A stretch of DNA of 64,000 nt from Rhabdophis nuchalis (GCA_039707465.1 CM077643.1:202242605-202306604); one strand, 5' to 3'. Shown: positions 34,598 through 46,539, counted from the first letter of the stretch. The notes: generated from the letters alone by a model not told the origin. A program made the numbers and translations.

Positions 34598-34798
34598 TTG
34601 CAATGCAAATCACATAGGGGTGGGTTCTGGGTTCTTTTACTGCCGGTTTGCTCAGGGATGTGCTTCTGACATGCGCGTGCTTCTGGTGCACATGTGCTTG
34701 ATGTGTACTATGTGCGCATGTGCAGTAGTGAAAAAATTGTGGTTTTCCATAGGGAATTGTTAAAATGTTTCCCTTTCAGAAATTACCACCATCCGTAT

Positions 34799-35168
34799 CA
34801 GTGGTGGGATTCAAAAAATTTAACTACCAGTTCTGTGGGCGTGGCTTGGCTTGGCTTGGCTTGGCTTGGCTTGGCTTGGCTTGGCTTGGCTTGGCTTGGC
34901 TTGGCTTGGCTTGGCTTGGCTTGGCTTGGCTTGGCTTGGCGGGCGTGACAGGGGAAGGATATTGTAAAATCTCTGTTTCCTCTACACTCCATCCAGGGGA
35001 AGGTTACTGCAAAATCCCCATTCCCTCTCGATCATCTGGGGCTCGGGAGGCAGAGAATAAATGGGGGCTGGGCCAGTCAGAGGTGGTATTTACCAGTTCT
35101 ACGAACTACTCAAAATTTCCACTACCGCTTCTCCAGAACTGGTCAGAAACTGCTGAATACCACCTCTG
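34799..35168. mobile_element. hAT-type MITE with expanded pentanucleotide
   Basis: The ends are CAGTGGTGGGATTCA and CTGAATACCACCTCTG. The flanks ATCCGTAT (34791-34798) and ATCTGTAT (35169-35176) match at 7 of 8. The family segment GGGCGTGGCTTGG has expanded into a long TTGGC array inside the element. Confidence 0.85.
34846..34940. repeat. (TTGGC)19 perfect pentanucleotide array
   Basis: Nineteen uninterrupted TTGGC units, inside the MITE at 34799-35168. The LAWLG-repeat frames across it are artefacts of the array. Confidence 0.97.
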
Positions 35169-35179
35169 ATCTGTATAAT

Positions 35180-36065
35180 AAATGAATTCTGATATTTTTG
35201 TCAGTAAGTCAGTAATTAGGAGAGATATGAAGGAAGGCACTATGAAATCTCTATACACTGAAGGTTCAGGGATGACACACTCATTGACTCCAGCTGTTTG
35301 GGGAAGTTTGAGTGCAAATTAAATGACTCTCATTCCATCGGCATCTCTCCCAGATTGCAACATAAAGGAAGCCATGGTTCCAATCCTTTGCATGCTGACT
35401 TGAGAAGAAACCGTTTATAATTCAGCAGGCTAATTTAAACGAATCATGCAGTGCTGGGTAAGGCCAACTCTGGAAAGATCCGAGGTCAAGCAAGGCAACT
35501 CACATCTTATGATCTGATATGTTTTTCTGTGCTACTTTGTCATCCTGGCGAGATCTTCCAAACTTGCAATCAAAATATGGCAATGGGTGTTGTGGATCAA
35601 ATTTGCTACACCCTATTTGTTCAATAATGAAACCATGTAGAGGTTAAAAGTGTTGAATTCCCAGTTTTAGGAAAAGTAACATGATCTTGTTGCATTTTGA
35701 TATGATCAGTTCATAAATTTAAAAAAATGAAGCCTTTTTACTAGAAAATGATTATCCACTGCTAATCAGAGGAATGTCACGCCTCCAGAGTCCAAGGAAA
35801 CAGAACTTTTTGAACTGCTCAACTGAGTCCAAGTGCCAGAGCTAATGGGCTTTTTCATCTTTGGGGGACCGAAGAGGGTTCTCTGGGTCAAAGACAGAAT
35901 GCAAATTTAAATATAATAGTAATAATTTGAAACCCAGCACTAATTTGTCCCTGGGACAGCAGAAACACCCTAGAATCCTCACATTGTTCAGGGTAAACTC
36001 CTTCAAACATAGATGACTCATTTTTATTTAAGACAGGTAAAGAACAATGAGCTTGGAAGTGTAAA
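35180..36065. other. No gene seen
   Basis: Unrecognised AT-rich sequence. Confidence 0.5.
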
Positions 36066-36070
36066 TGTAT

Positions 36071-36610
36071 GATTATTATTATTCTGTGGTTAATCTTTGG
36101 TGAGATTCATAGCCTTTGGGGCTAGTTGGAAGCTTAACAGCTTGAGTCCTAACCAAGGACCTAGGAACTGTTAAGGTAACGTCGGAGGATATAAGCTGTT
36201 CCAAGTAGGGTGCTTTTTTGTAGAATCAGAATGTTCAAGTCTGATAAATTTAGAATTTCCAAATAGCGAGGTAGCCCTTTAGGTATTGCTCCAAGGGCTC
36301 CAATTACAATCAGGACAACACACAATTTCTTTTTCCACAGTTGCTCAACTTCAATTTGCAAGGTCCCATACTTTGTGATTTTTTTCTTGCTGCTTATCTT
36401 CAATTCGCGCATCACCAGGTATTGCAATGTCAATGAACCAAACTTTTTTTTCTTTTCAACTATTGTTATATCAGGTATGTTGTGGGCCAAGTGCCTGTCA
36501 GTCTGAATTCTGAAATCCCACAAGATTTTGACTTTTTCATTCTCTAGAATGGCTTTGCTTTTCCAATTTTCAGCTCGCGTCTCAATTACTTCTTTCTTGT
36601 ATTCAGATGA
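36071..36610 (-). mobile_element. R4/Dong-like LINE 3' part
   Basis: The minus-strand frame 36161-36523 (120 residues) reads WDFRIQTDRHLAHNIPDI, then VVLIVIGALGAIPKGLPRYL, then KSTLLGTAYILRRYLN. It resembles the C-terminal endonuclease region of R4/Dong elements, which are site-biased LINEs of the R2 group. The expected acidic residues are not all clear, because the segment after PDI is diverged. The 3' UTR ends in an (AAT)n tail at about 36071-36083. Confidence 0.75.
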
Positions 36611-36615
36611 TGGTT

Positions 36616-36770
36616 ATCATCATCATCATTATTCTGTGGTTAATCTTTGGTGAGATTCACAGCCTTTGAGGCTGGTTGGTAGCTCAACAGCTCGAGTCCT
36701 AACCAAGGACCTAGGAACTGTTAAGGTAACGTCGGAGGATATAAACTGTTCCAGGTAGGGTGGTGGGTTT
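36616..36770 (-). mobile_element. Second R4/Dong-like 3' end
   Basis: It repeats the 3' UTR of the previous copy (CTAACCAAGGACCTAGGAAC, GGTAACGTCGGAGGATATAA) in the same orientation, with its own ATC/ATT tail at 36616-36630. It is cut off just upstream of the UTR. Two same-strand 3' ends about 560 bp apart imply two insertions or a partial duplication. Confidence 0.8.
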
Positions 36771-36782
36771 TTTGGGTGGTGG

Positions 36783-36784
36783 TT

Positions 36785-36817
<33 letters not shown>

Positions 36818-36827
36818 GCTGTTGTTG

Positions 36828-36880
<53 letters not shown>
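36783..36880. repeat. (TTG)n-(TTA)n microsatellite
   Basis: TTG triplets pass into TTA triplets. The poly-Leu and poly-Asn frames across it are artefacts. Confidence 0.97.
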
Positions 36881-36881
<1 letters not shown>

Positions 36882-36884
36882 CAT

Positions 36885-38280
36885 ATAATAAGTAGGTTGA
36901 TTTGTTGCTGGTTGATTGTTTTTACCTTGGTTGCCACTTGTGTATGCATTATTTTTATTGCTACAACTTTTATGTGTTTTTATCTGTTGTTAGACACTTA
37001 AGCTCATGTATTTGAGATGGTTCACCATACAGATTGAAATAATAAATAAACCAATAATCAGAGACCAAAAAAGATGAGGAGCATGCAGCAGAATTGGTTT
37101 GAAAGTTGACCAATAATTTTGAGCAGTTGTGGTTCCCAAGGTCTTCCTGGATGACAATTCCCACCTTTTTTTACTGGCTTGGGCTTATACAGCAGAAGAA
37201 GGTCGCAGGCTTGGTGTCTCAAGGGTAGAGTTTTTATAGTGTTGGCACTCCGTGAAACAGTTTCTGGCAGCCTCTATATACTTGCAAAATGGAAAGGGTG
37301 AAGTATGGGTGAGAGGAAGTCATTGAAAGGATCCCAGTGAACAAGCAGAGGGAAGTGTATGCTACAGCACTAGAAGCAGATGTAGAGTTATTGTCCCTTG
37401 GATGAGAGGCTCTTATAAGCGGGTTTTCAGAGAAAGCATTGGCTAGATATTAATTCAAATAAAAACATGTAAAAAGGCAAGAGCAATTCTGATATTTTCA
37501 GGGTAGTTTAGCAATGTAAGCATTTTATAAACGTGTTTCTTTTTCACTGTGAAACCAGTAGTCATTAAGTCATTAAGTGTATGCATGCCAGCACTGCATC
37601 TGCAGAAGGAACATCAAATCACACAGGGAATCTTTCTGTACCTTTCCCACAGTGACCAAAACGTTATTAGGTTTAGACTCCCTGACCCTTTAAATCTTTA
37701 ACAATAATTAATAGGAGAATGATAGCTAATATTTGTATTAGGTCTTGGAGGATGCTGTAAAAAGAGACACTTTATGTAAGCAAGGGAGACAGGATTTGCA
37801 TTGCCATGTGTGATCTGGGTTAATGTACATGTTAATGCTTTACTCAGACTTTGTTCTCTCCAAGGGAACGGATACATTTCAACGCTTCCTTCATTGCAAA
37901 GCCACTTTCCCCCGAATTCAGCAGCACAGTTCACTCAAAAGGGAAGGAAGGGACATCAGTTTTCTCTGTCCAGGTGGCAGCACTCTGTCGAAGAAGAGCT
38001 GTTACAAGAGACTGAAGCCTGCAAAGGCCGAGCTGGGAAAAAGCAATGGGCAGCAAATGAAGCATGTCTCGGAATGGGCAGCAAGACTCTCAGAATATCC
38101 CATCCTGCCTCGATTACTTGATTCCTCCATCAACCTGGGCAACAATTCTTGCACCACACAGAATATATTCTGCCGTGAATGCCATTCAGGGCAGAGAAGG
38201 TTTCAATATCCTAAACTTGGACAGTGCTGGAATAATGGGGGTGGGTGGGTGGGTGATACTGGTATTCATCACTACAGCTA
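36885..38280. other. No gene recognised
   Basis: Frames at about 37800-38281 are up to 152 residues but overlap each other in different frames and lack recognisable domains. They are not called. Confidence 0.45.
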
Positions 38281-38284
38281 ATAA

Positions 38285-38522
38285 TGGCTTAATGCAATAG
38301 CAACAGCACTTCGGCTGATATACCACTTCATAGTGATTTTCAGCCCTCCCTAAGTGGTTTACAGAGTCAGCATATTGCCCTCAACAATCTGGGTCCTCAT
38401 TTAACTGACCTTGGAAGGATGGAATGCTAAGTTAACCTTGAGCCAGTCAGGATTGAACTCCTGGCAGTGGACAGAGTTATCCTGCAGGACTGCATTCTAA
38501 CCACTGCCGCCACCACAGCAAT
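38285..38522 (-). mobile_element. tRNA-derived SINE, MIR/CORE-like
   Basis: Read on the minus strand it opens with a GTGGCGGCAGTGGTTAGAAT-type A box and a GGAGTTCAATCC-type B box, then a core with CAAGGTTAACTTAGC, CCTTCCAAGG and ATGAGGACCCAGATTG. It ends near a GGTATATCAGC-type tail. The order tRNA head, core, LINE-like tail fits CORE-SINEs. Confidence 0.75.
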
Positions 38523-38524
38523 TT

Positions 38525-39630
38525 CATTCATGGGAAAGGGATAAAATGAACACAATGAATGGACAACAATGATTAATTATGTGCCATCCAGTTAACATAA
38601 ACTCTTAACAAGCAGCTATGATTATTCTCATGATGATTCTGATCCTTCATGTCTTCCAAGCCATTTAATTTTCTTGGCATCATACAGAAGAGATCTTACA
38701 CTGACTTCTTCCAGGATGCTTTTTCAAATTCTTGGGCTAGCCAATAGTCCTGCAAATTCCTGATGGTCTCCTATCCAAGCACTTATGAAATCTGATCCTG
38801 CTTAGCTTGTTTGAGATTAACCAAATGTCAAGGTTCAGAACAGATGCCAACAAGTAGCAGTGTAGAAAATTGTATGACATCAAAATGGTGACACATCCGT
38901 GAGGACATCATCAAACATATATCAAACCCTAATTAGCCTTCTCCTGCATCACATCCATTTGGTCCGTAGTTCACTTATCAACAAACAATGAATTAGGAAA
39001 TTGACTGAAGGTAGGATTTATTTTAAACCTTTGTTGAAATCATTCTTTCCCTGATTTTTTTATTGGGCCATTCTGGACAATCCAGCTGCACTCCACAAAT
39101 GCATAAAAAGACATTAAGGCTTTGCAGCATAATGGCTCATTGGCCAAAATCCAATGGCTTGTAAAGCTGCTCTGAATTCTCTCCATGTGCTAATTGGCTT
39201 TTAACAAAAATATATTGTAACTAAGAGTCCACATATCAAAGCTATATTTATCTGCTGCGGGAATAAAGATCATAGGCAAGCTCACTTCCATTACATAGAA
39301 GAAAGACAGCAAAATAACAATAAGGTAGCCAAGAAATGTTCATTTGGAGGGTGTAGAAGCTATAAAATAGTATTAGTTCATAAATTATTTGCAGGCAGGT
39401 TTGTATTAGAAAGAAATGCTTGGGGGGGAGGGGGCAGAGGACAACACACCTGAGTTTTGGATACTTGCCCATTTACCAACTACACTTGGCCTGCCAGATG
39501 CTTATTTCCCACTGTGCAGAGTAAGATCAAGGGATAAGGAAGGTAGAGGGAAAGTGGCCAACAAAAGGCAGGATGAAGAAACGGACCTTGGATTTTCATT
39601 GCTGTGCACCTGTCTGAGCAACTTGTTTTC
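38525..39630. other. No gene seen
   Basis: Unrecognised sequence. Confidence 0.5.
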
Positions 39631-39637
39631 TCTAAAT

Positions 39638-39772
39638 CAGGGATGTCAAAATCCCAGCCCATGGGCCAGATACATCGTGTATTGGCCACGGCCACACCTG
39701 GTTTAGGAAAAGGGAAATAAATCCCAATATGTCATGTGATGCCACTGTGACAGTGTAAGTTTGACACTCCTA
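39638..39772. mobile_element. hAT-type MITE (TGTCAAACTC family)
   Basis: The ends are CAGGGATGTCAAA and AAGTTTGACACTCCTA. The flanks CTCTAAAT (39630-39637) and CTCTACAT (39773-39780) match at 7 of 8. It has the same short form as 13263-13400. Confidence 0.8.
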
Positions 39773-39904
39773 CTCTACATGAACCATTGTTTTGCACCTT
39801 CAGAACTGACTGCATAAATCGCCTTTTGCAAAATATGGGCCGGCATCACCCTTGTGTTGGGGTCTGCCACAGCAGAAGCCAGAACTAACCTTTAATTTCA
39901 GGAC

Positions 39905-40060
39905 TTTATATCTTTGCTATTCATTGGGCAACAGGTTGGTAGAGGTTGAGCATTTGTTCTTCATCTGCCAATCTAGAGATTTCCCAAATAAAGTTCATCA
40001 GAGATTAATTTCTGTTCTGAAATTTTTGTTAGAATACTCCTGTTGTTAATTCCGCCATCT
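39905..40060 (+). pseudogene. LINE polymerase C-terminal scrap
   Basis: The frame reads RLVEVEHLFFICQSRDFPNK, then RLISVLKFLLE. This resembles the VEHxxxxC region after the cysteine motif in the LINE family of 9345-10810. Short and weak. Confidence 0.4.
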
Positions 40061-40064
40061 GCAG

Positions 40065-41735
40065 AAATATTTTGTTGCCCCAATAGGAAAGCAGCAGGCA
40101 AACTGAAGAACCAACTCTCAGGGCTGAGAGACCTGGCTGCAGCTCAGCCCAATTCTTCCTTCTTCCTTTAACCATGGCTTGAAGAAGACCGTGCTATAAA
40201 ACTGCTTGTTCAATGAGGCCTGAAATGTGTTCTTGTTACGATAGTTTAAATCAATTTCCCCATATCCCCATATCCAGAAGCTTCCAGAAAATCACTGCCA
40301 GAATTCCTAGGTAAGCCAGAATCACTGGCTGGGAGTTTGGGGCCCTTGAACACTAAGGCATCTATTGGGGGGCAGGGTGCAAAAAGTCTGTTGTAATTTA
40401 TCATTAGTGCATATACCCCTTGCTGGACCTATATCCCCCACCTCAGAAGCCACCTCCAGCCCTGGATCTAGCCTTGTACATGGGAATGAGGACAACACAA
40501 GTGTCAGGTCATTATTATCTAAAGATCCTAGGGTAGGGACAAATTCCACTTGCACAGCTTTCCCCTGTCTGTGAGAAGAGGTCGGAGAGAACAAATCTAG
40601 AGTTGAAAAAGAAGAAAAGGTAAATAGCTTAGTGTACTGCTTGTGTGCCCACCATCCCCCTCTTCCCCCCCCCCCTCCAACTTTCAGGGTAACCTCAGTG
40701 AGGTTATATTCTGCATAAGATGCAGAGAAAACAAGGCTATGGAGCTGCTTTTTGAAGCAAAGAGGTTTTGGCTTTTTCTTCTTCTTTTTTCTTTTTTGCT
40801 CTCCTTGCAAACAGATGGCAAAATAGGTCCTACTAAATATTTAATTTGTCAGAACAGCAAATACAGTTATTTATCAAAAGTCTGCCATCTCCACAAATAG
40901 GAGGAATTTTAAGTGCACTCTCAGCCTTTTTCATCCTTCCCGTTTCCTACCAGGTTAACAGCACAGGAGAGGTGTCAGTCTCAGACCCTGCCCGATAAGA
41001 GGTTTCAGCTTCCCAGTCAGAAGGACTCTCTATGCCTTGCTGGTAGGAAAATAACACTATTCCACCAAAGCTGAGACAACATTATGCTGTCCTTTGTCTT
41101 TCTCCACTCAACCTGCCTGAATTGCAGAAGCTGACATTTATTTTACACTGCACAGATGTTTCTCCCACGCTACTGCATGGTTACTTTTCAAGGGGTTTGG
41201 AGCAGATGTTCATGTGTGCATCCTATTTTCCCTGCTGATGGTCTGCCTGCACTGCCAGCAGCCTGCGTTGCTGCTTTCCTGTGTATCTGAAGAGAATTAA
41301 AACCCTGTACCAATTCTGCTTTTTTTTAAAAAATCAGTCCTGTTTGCAAGAAAAGATGGGTTGGTCCAGTTCAACTTTCCAGGAGAAGAACCCTACCCCT
41401 GTCTGCTAGCCTGACCAAAGTCCCTTCAACTTCCCCCTATTTCTGCAGAATGTTTGTGGACATTAGATGGTTGCTCAATTACATTTTATGGGTAATATAT
41501 CAATTAGCCTTGGAAGAATGATTTAGAGGATCAGCTGCATTTAGTCTTTTGGACCGAGATGGAGGCAATTTGCCCTACAGCTGGCACAATACCAGACCTT
41601 TGGGAAGGCAGGTCAGAGGAAAAATAGCAGTTCTTTAGACCTCACAAATCAGTGCTTGCTCCTGACACTCCTTCCTCCTCACCCTCACTACCACATATCC
41701 TGGAACATCGACATAGTAGAACATCCAAACTGAAC
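40065..41735. other. No gene recognised
   Basis: A minus-strand frame at 40322-40810 (162 residues) crosses poly-C and poly-Lys-coding stretches and shows no domain I know. A C-run lies near 40664-40676. Confidence 0.45.
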
Positions 41736-41739
41736 CTCT

Positions 41740-42045
41740 ATCCCATGTTTATTCATTTGTTTCCTTACTTGATTTCTATGCTGCCCATCTCACAATGGCA
41801 AGGCTGAAGTTAATTTTAAAAGAATAGATAAGACAAAGTAAACATCAACATAATAAAAACATAGAATTGACATATAGAATGTTGACCGAGAAGGACAACA
41901 CCAGTCAAAAATGAATTAGTAATAGGCAAAGACCTCAACTAACTTGCTGATTCCTCATACCTGGGGAAACATCCAGGTTTTCTCAAAAAGGCTGCAGGGT
42001 CAGGGCCAACCTAAGCTTGGAGATATGATGTTCAAACAGGCAGCC
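41740..42045 (-). mobile_element. Diverged L2-like LINE 3' end
   Basis: A UTR end with the antisense of ATGCTGCCCATCTCAC lies near 41775-41795. Upstream (about 41950-42040) the minus strand gives weak similarity to the C-terminal block of L2-type proteins. The same subfamily as 5330-5560. Confidence 0.5.
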
Positions 42046-42057
42046 AATGCAACAAAA

Positions 42058-42250
42058 AAGGTGCGGTGGTTAAGGCATCAAGCTAGAAATCAGAAGGCCA
42101 TGAGTTCTAATCCTGGCAACTGGGTGACCTTGTGCCAGTCACTCTCTCTCTCAGCCCAAGGAAGCAAGCAGGGGCAACTCACTTCCAAAAAACTTTGCCA
42201 AGAAAATTTCAGGGTCTTGTCTAGACAATTACCAGGATTTGACTAACTCA
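42058..42250 (+). mobile_element. tRNA-derived SINE
   Basis: It opens GTGCGGTGGTTAAGGCATCA (A-box region), then GAGTTCTAATCCTGG (B box), then CTCTCTCTCAGCCCAAGG and a lysine-codon-like CCAAAAAACTTTGCCAAG segment. A squamate tRNA SINE of a different subtype from the one at 32785. Confidence 0.8.
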
Positions 42251-42328
42251 AAAGGAACACAAAAAAAACCAAACCAACAAATTTTCTTGATGGCAGACGT
42301 CTTTTTTCCATAAATAAAACAGCAAAAG

Positions 42329-42430
42329 TTTAGTTTAGTTTAGTTTATTGGTTTTTTATACCGCCCTACTCCCTAAGGACTCAGGGTGGTGTACAGTCAA
42401 AATAAAAACAAATATATAAAAGTTTTAAAA
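42329..42430 (-). mobile_element. L2 LINE 3' terminus
   Basis: A TTTAGTTTAG-type tail, then ACCGCCCTACTCCC with the matching stem AGGGTGGTGTACAG, as in the other L2 ends. Truncated to about 100 bp. Confidence 0.75.
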
Positions 42431-42431
42431 A

Positions 42432-42600
42432 GTTATTTATTTTATTTAATTATCAAATTGGTATCACTGCCCATCTCACCAAAAGCGACTCTGGGCTGCA
42501 CAGAAGAATCAGATGAAAGCCACAAATAAAAATTACATAGGTTAAAAAAAAGAAGAAGTAAAAATTGAATTACGAAATAAATAGTATAAATAGCCCTTCA
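42432..42600 (-). mobile_element. Diverged L2-like 3' UTR
   Basis: TTATTTTATTTAAT tail, ACTGCCCATCTCACC, then GCGACTCTGGGCTGCACAG, similar to the ends of the subfamily at 41740. Directly abuts the L2 end before it. Confidence 0.6.
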
Positions 42601-42604
42601 GTGG

Positions 42605-43115
42605 GTTCATCTCCACAGCTGCATTGATTGAGGCCAAAGAGAGAGAAAAATGCTTTTTGCATTAGGCACTTCACATTAATTCCATCGGCACAGACAATAT
42701 GTCTTGCTGACTAAAAGAAAAAGAAAATGCACAGGGAACTAAAAACAACCATTTATTAATTCCCTTCCAGGATATTGTAATATTGCTGGAGCCCACAAAA
42801 TTACAGGAGACTTTGGCTTGGGTTGTATTCTGAGGTTATCCAAAACATGACTTGTCTGCCTCAAAGGTCAAACAAGGACATTATTAACAGATATCACTAT
42901 TCTACTTGATCCTAATGGACTTTGAATTATACTGTAAAATGTTTATGTTTGAACATTAACTTTCATGTTAATTTCATTGCAAAATTAGTTACAGTCTATG
43001 AAGTTGTTCCATCACCTTGCATAGCCAACCTGGGGGCATCTGAGCTTTTATTCTTAATATGTATTAAGTTGTTGATTAAACATGTAGATAAGGGATGAGT
43101 AAGCCATGACCACCC
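42605..43115. other. No gene seen
   Basis: Unrecognised AT-rich sequence. Confidence 0.5.
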
Positions 43116-43121
43116 CCTAGT

Positions 43122-43222
43122 CAGCATTTCCCAACCTTAGCAAGTTTAAGAGACGTGGAAGTCAAGTCACAGAATTCTGGGAGTTGAAGATCACATCTTA
43201 AATTTGCCAAGGTTAGAAACTC
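43122..43222. mobile_element. Degraded palindromic hAT-type MITE
   Basis: It starts CAGCATTTCCCAACCTTAGC and ends GCCAAGGTTAGAAACTC, with the shared AATTCTGGGAGTTGAAG arm. The symmetry is imperfect and no target duplication is recoverable, so it is older than 30100-30234. Confidence 0.7.
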
Positions 43223-43448
43223 TACCCAAGGCCATGAGATCCTCCTGGATCATAGGAGCTGTGAAAGAAACCATGAGCATAGAGACCTAACCATGCAGAA
43301 GCCAGAGCATCCAATTCCTAGCTTTTACACTGAGAAAACTCTACGTACTTTGGAAGGAAGAGGATCTTTTGAGGCATTGGATTTTTTCAAAACAGTTTAG
43401 GTTCAGTGACTGAAGTTTATTTGTGGAGTTTCAGATGATAGGTAAGAC

Positions 43449-43737
43449 CAGAGATGGTATTCAGCAGGTTTTGACCAATTCTGCAGAACCGGTAGCAGAA
43501 ATTTTGAGTAGTTTGGAGAACCCGTAAATATCCCCCATGGATGGCCCCGCCCCCCATCTATTCTCCGCCTTCTGAGTCCCAGCTGATCAGGAAGGAATGG
43601 GGATTTTGCAGTAACCTTCCCCTAGAGTGGGAAGAAAATAAAGATTTTACAGTATCCTTCCCCTGCCATGGTCACCAAGCAATGCCCATCAAACCATGCC
43701 ACAAACCGGTAGTAAAAACAATTGAATCCCACCCCTG
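43449..43737. mobile_element. hAT-type MITE (GGTGGGATTCA family)
   Basis: The ends are CAGAGATGGTATTCAGC and TTGAATCCCACCCCTG. The flanks GGTAAGAC (43441-43448) and GGTGAGAC (43738-43745) match at 7 of 8. Confidence 0.82.
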
Positions 43738-43924
43738 GGTGAGACCCTAGTAACTTGTCATGCGAGTAAGGAGTCCTGCATGCAGTCAGGAGTCCTGCAT
43801 GCCTATAATAAGATTTCCTTTATATATTAAATGCAGTCCAAAGGACAGGCTTCTCTTTATATAATATTTAGCAAATACTAATATTTCCTGCCTTAGAATG
43901 AACTGATTGGGTGGTCTTCCAATT

Positions 43925-44127
43925 GCATGTGATCACATTTTGCAACCTTCTGACAAGCACAGCCAATGGAGAAGCCAGATTCACTTAAGGTTATTAACTT
44001 ACCAAGTGCAGTAATTTATTTAACAACCGTGGCAAGAAAGGTTGTAAAATGGGGCAAAACTCACAAATGTCTCACTTAGCAACAGAAATTTTAGGCTCAA
44101 TTGTGGTTGTAAGCTGAGGACTACCTG
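43925..44127. mobile_element. MITE arm ending in GAGGACTACCTG
   Basis: The right end GCTGAGGACTACCTG is followed by TA. The body has GTGATCACATTTTGC, AACAACCGTGGCAAG and CACTTAGCAACAG, a family I recognise as very common in squamates with CAGGTAGTCCTC ends. The left inverted end is not found, so it is a partial copy. Confidence 0.6.
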
Positions 44128-44403
44128 TATATATGTAAGATCTTTCTGCAGTGATTTTAATAGATCAGTTTTCTGAAAAATACCTGCCTGCATGCACACT
44201 TAACTTTAATCATTCCCCTAGGAAACTGCTTTCATTTTTGAAGAATAAAGCTCCAAATTGACTTGTGATGTAAATGTTTGTGTTATGGATTTGAATTTTC
44301 CATTGTCCAAACATTGTCTTGTTTTTTTCTTCATTAACAATCATCAGACGGATCTCTCTTTCCCTCCCTTTCTCTCTCTCCTAAAGAGCCTTATATAAAA
44401 TAG

Positions 44404-44431
44404 TGTGTTGGTTGGTTGGTTGGTTGGTTGG
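44404..44431. repeat. (TTGG)n microsatellite
   Basis: About seven TTGG/GGTT units. Confidence 0.9.
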
Positions 44432-44439
44432 ATTTAGTA

Positions 44440-46535
44440 AGGCTACAAATTCCAAGAAGACTCTTGGGAATTTTTGGCAGACCAGGGGCCACATCCAGAA
44501 GAGAAATTCTGCCTGAATGATCAGTACCTATTTCTTCCCAAAGAAAGGAAATCGAGGTCTATCATTCTCTTGCATCATGGGTCCAAATTCTTCACTCATC
44601 ATATGGACAAGAACCAAAACAAGCCTTTGCATGCTGATGTGGAACATTGGCAGGGCAGAAGAATGGCTGGCCATGGGCCATCATGCTGGACCCACTTCTG
44701 CACATTTGAGCATGCTGTGTAATGAAAGTAATGAAATAGCTATTTTTGCTCAGAAAAAAAATAGTGTTTTTATATTATACAGTAGATTAACCACATCAGG
44801 ACAGTGGTCCAGGAACTACTCAGGCGGGAGTTTAAAGCTGAATATAGCAACATTCATATGGGTCTAAATTATAACATACAACAGGAGGAGTTCTCAGTTA
44901 TTTTAAGCATCCAAAAGAGGCTACTTGACCTAAAACTTGGGAAATGGTTCTTTTGATCACTTGCTGCAGATCATGTTTTTTTTAAATAGTGAGTTCCTTT
45001 TTCTAAATAAAAAATGAAGAAAGAGGAAAAGAGAGAAAACACTCTAGTCTCTCATTCACCAAAAGCAAACCTGAAGGAAACCTATCCCCCCCCCCCGACC
45101 CCAAGGTGGGGCAGAGGCATATATAAATATTTGAGCCATTTCCTGAAAATGGGCTACATGGTACTAAAAATGGAGCAGAGGGATCTAAGCCTCTTTGTTT
45201 ATAAAAGGAAGAGAGTCAGAAAAGAAATTAATACAAATCACTTTGGGAGGGAGGGAGCCTGCCAGCAACATCCTCTAGTTCTAGTGTAAATGCAAGCCAC
45301 TGAAAGGGACATTAAGCGGGCGATGGTGTATCGCACAGTAAAAAACAGAGGAAAACCCCAACCACAAGTATGTCAAATTTTGACTTGCTCAGCTTTTCCA
45401 AGTCCCCAAAAACACTTTGATTGCTTTCTGTTGTTGACCATAACATTTCTCATGCTGTGTCTCAGGGAGGACTGGCTGACCCTGTTGAAAGATTGAGCTC
45501 TTGAAATGACTACTGGGAGCCCACAACTAGGTTGTTTTTGATGGCACTTAAATGGAAAGCTAACCTGCATCCAGATGTGAATGTCAGCCTTTCAAGATAG
45601 ACCAGACCAGGAAACCCAGTGTTGTGCAGGCCTTATACAGCTACAGCAACAGAATCTTACAAGTTTGAATCTATTACCTCTCTCCCCTCTCTCTAACTTT
45701 GTGAGAACCAGAGGTGGGGGTCTTGTCTGTGACATTTTCTCAACAGTTCTGCCACAGATTCGGGTTCCTTGTATCTGATGTTGTCTTGGTAGCAGCTCTT
45801 CCTCCACTACTTCAAGGCCATTTCTTCTTCCCGTTATGATGGGATGCAACCCTGAGAACACAAAAAGTCAGCCGCTGCCATTACCTTGACTGTTAAGAGG
45901 AATCTCTGCAGGGTGGCCATAACTTTCAAATCCTCATTTTAAAAGTGGGAAATGAAAAGGAGATGCAACTGAGAACGTTTTTGCAGGGGACAATAAGCTA
46001 GAGATGATCCTAGGCTACCCAGGAAGAAGCAGAGTGGTGGGCAGCCATACGGTCAGGCCTCTGGGAGACTGTTTTTGGATTCTTTCAATCCAGAGGAGTC
46101 CAAGACAATAGTGGCCATTGCCAATCCCTGGCTGGCTCTGTTAGATGCCCTGCTGGGCTGTTTGTTAGGCTGCATTCCAAGCCAGTCTAACATCCAAATA
46201 CTGTTCATCATTGACAATTATATTACCCTTTCTGCTGTTTTAGGATTTGGCAATTCGGCATTGAATGAAGATTTCTCTCTCTCTCTCATTCAGTTGTCCA
46301 ACTGTTTTAGGTCCAAATCCAAGATGAAGCCAAAAGGCCAAAACTGTGTATGACTTTGTGCACTTTATGTTTGAATTACGGCATTTTCACACAAGTCTGT
46401 GAGGGGCAGATTCACATAATTACTTGTCTTTGTCATTTACGCCCACCTGCTGATATCTATAACCATGTGGCACCCTTTCAGTATGGTTTCTTATGAATCA
46501 GAATTTTAACAAGATAAATACTTAAAAGATTAACT
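44440..46535. other. No gene recognised
   Basis: About 2.1 kb. Frames near 44517-44867 and 45580-45861 have no recognisable domains and overlap in several frames. Confidence 0.45.
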
Positions 46536-46539
46536 CCTC

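Noticed and set aside
34694..35169. LAWLG- and QAKPS-repeat proteins
   Set aside because: Direct translation of the TTGGC array on either strand.
36629..37001. Poly-Asn and poly-Leu frames
   Set aside because: Translation of TTG/TTA microsatellite.
37801..38281. Host exon candidates (106 and 152 residues)
   Set aside because: Two overlapping frames, no domain, no convincing splice sites or codon bias.
40322..40810. 162-residue minus-strand frame
   Set aside because: No recognisable domain; crosses poly-Lys- and poly-Gly-coding runs; no exon signals.
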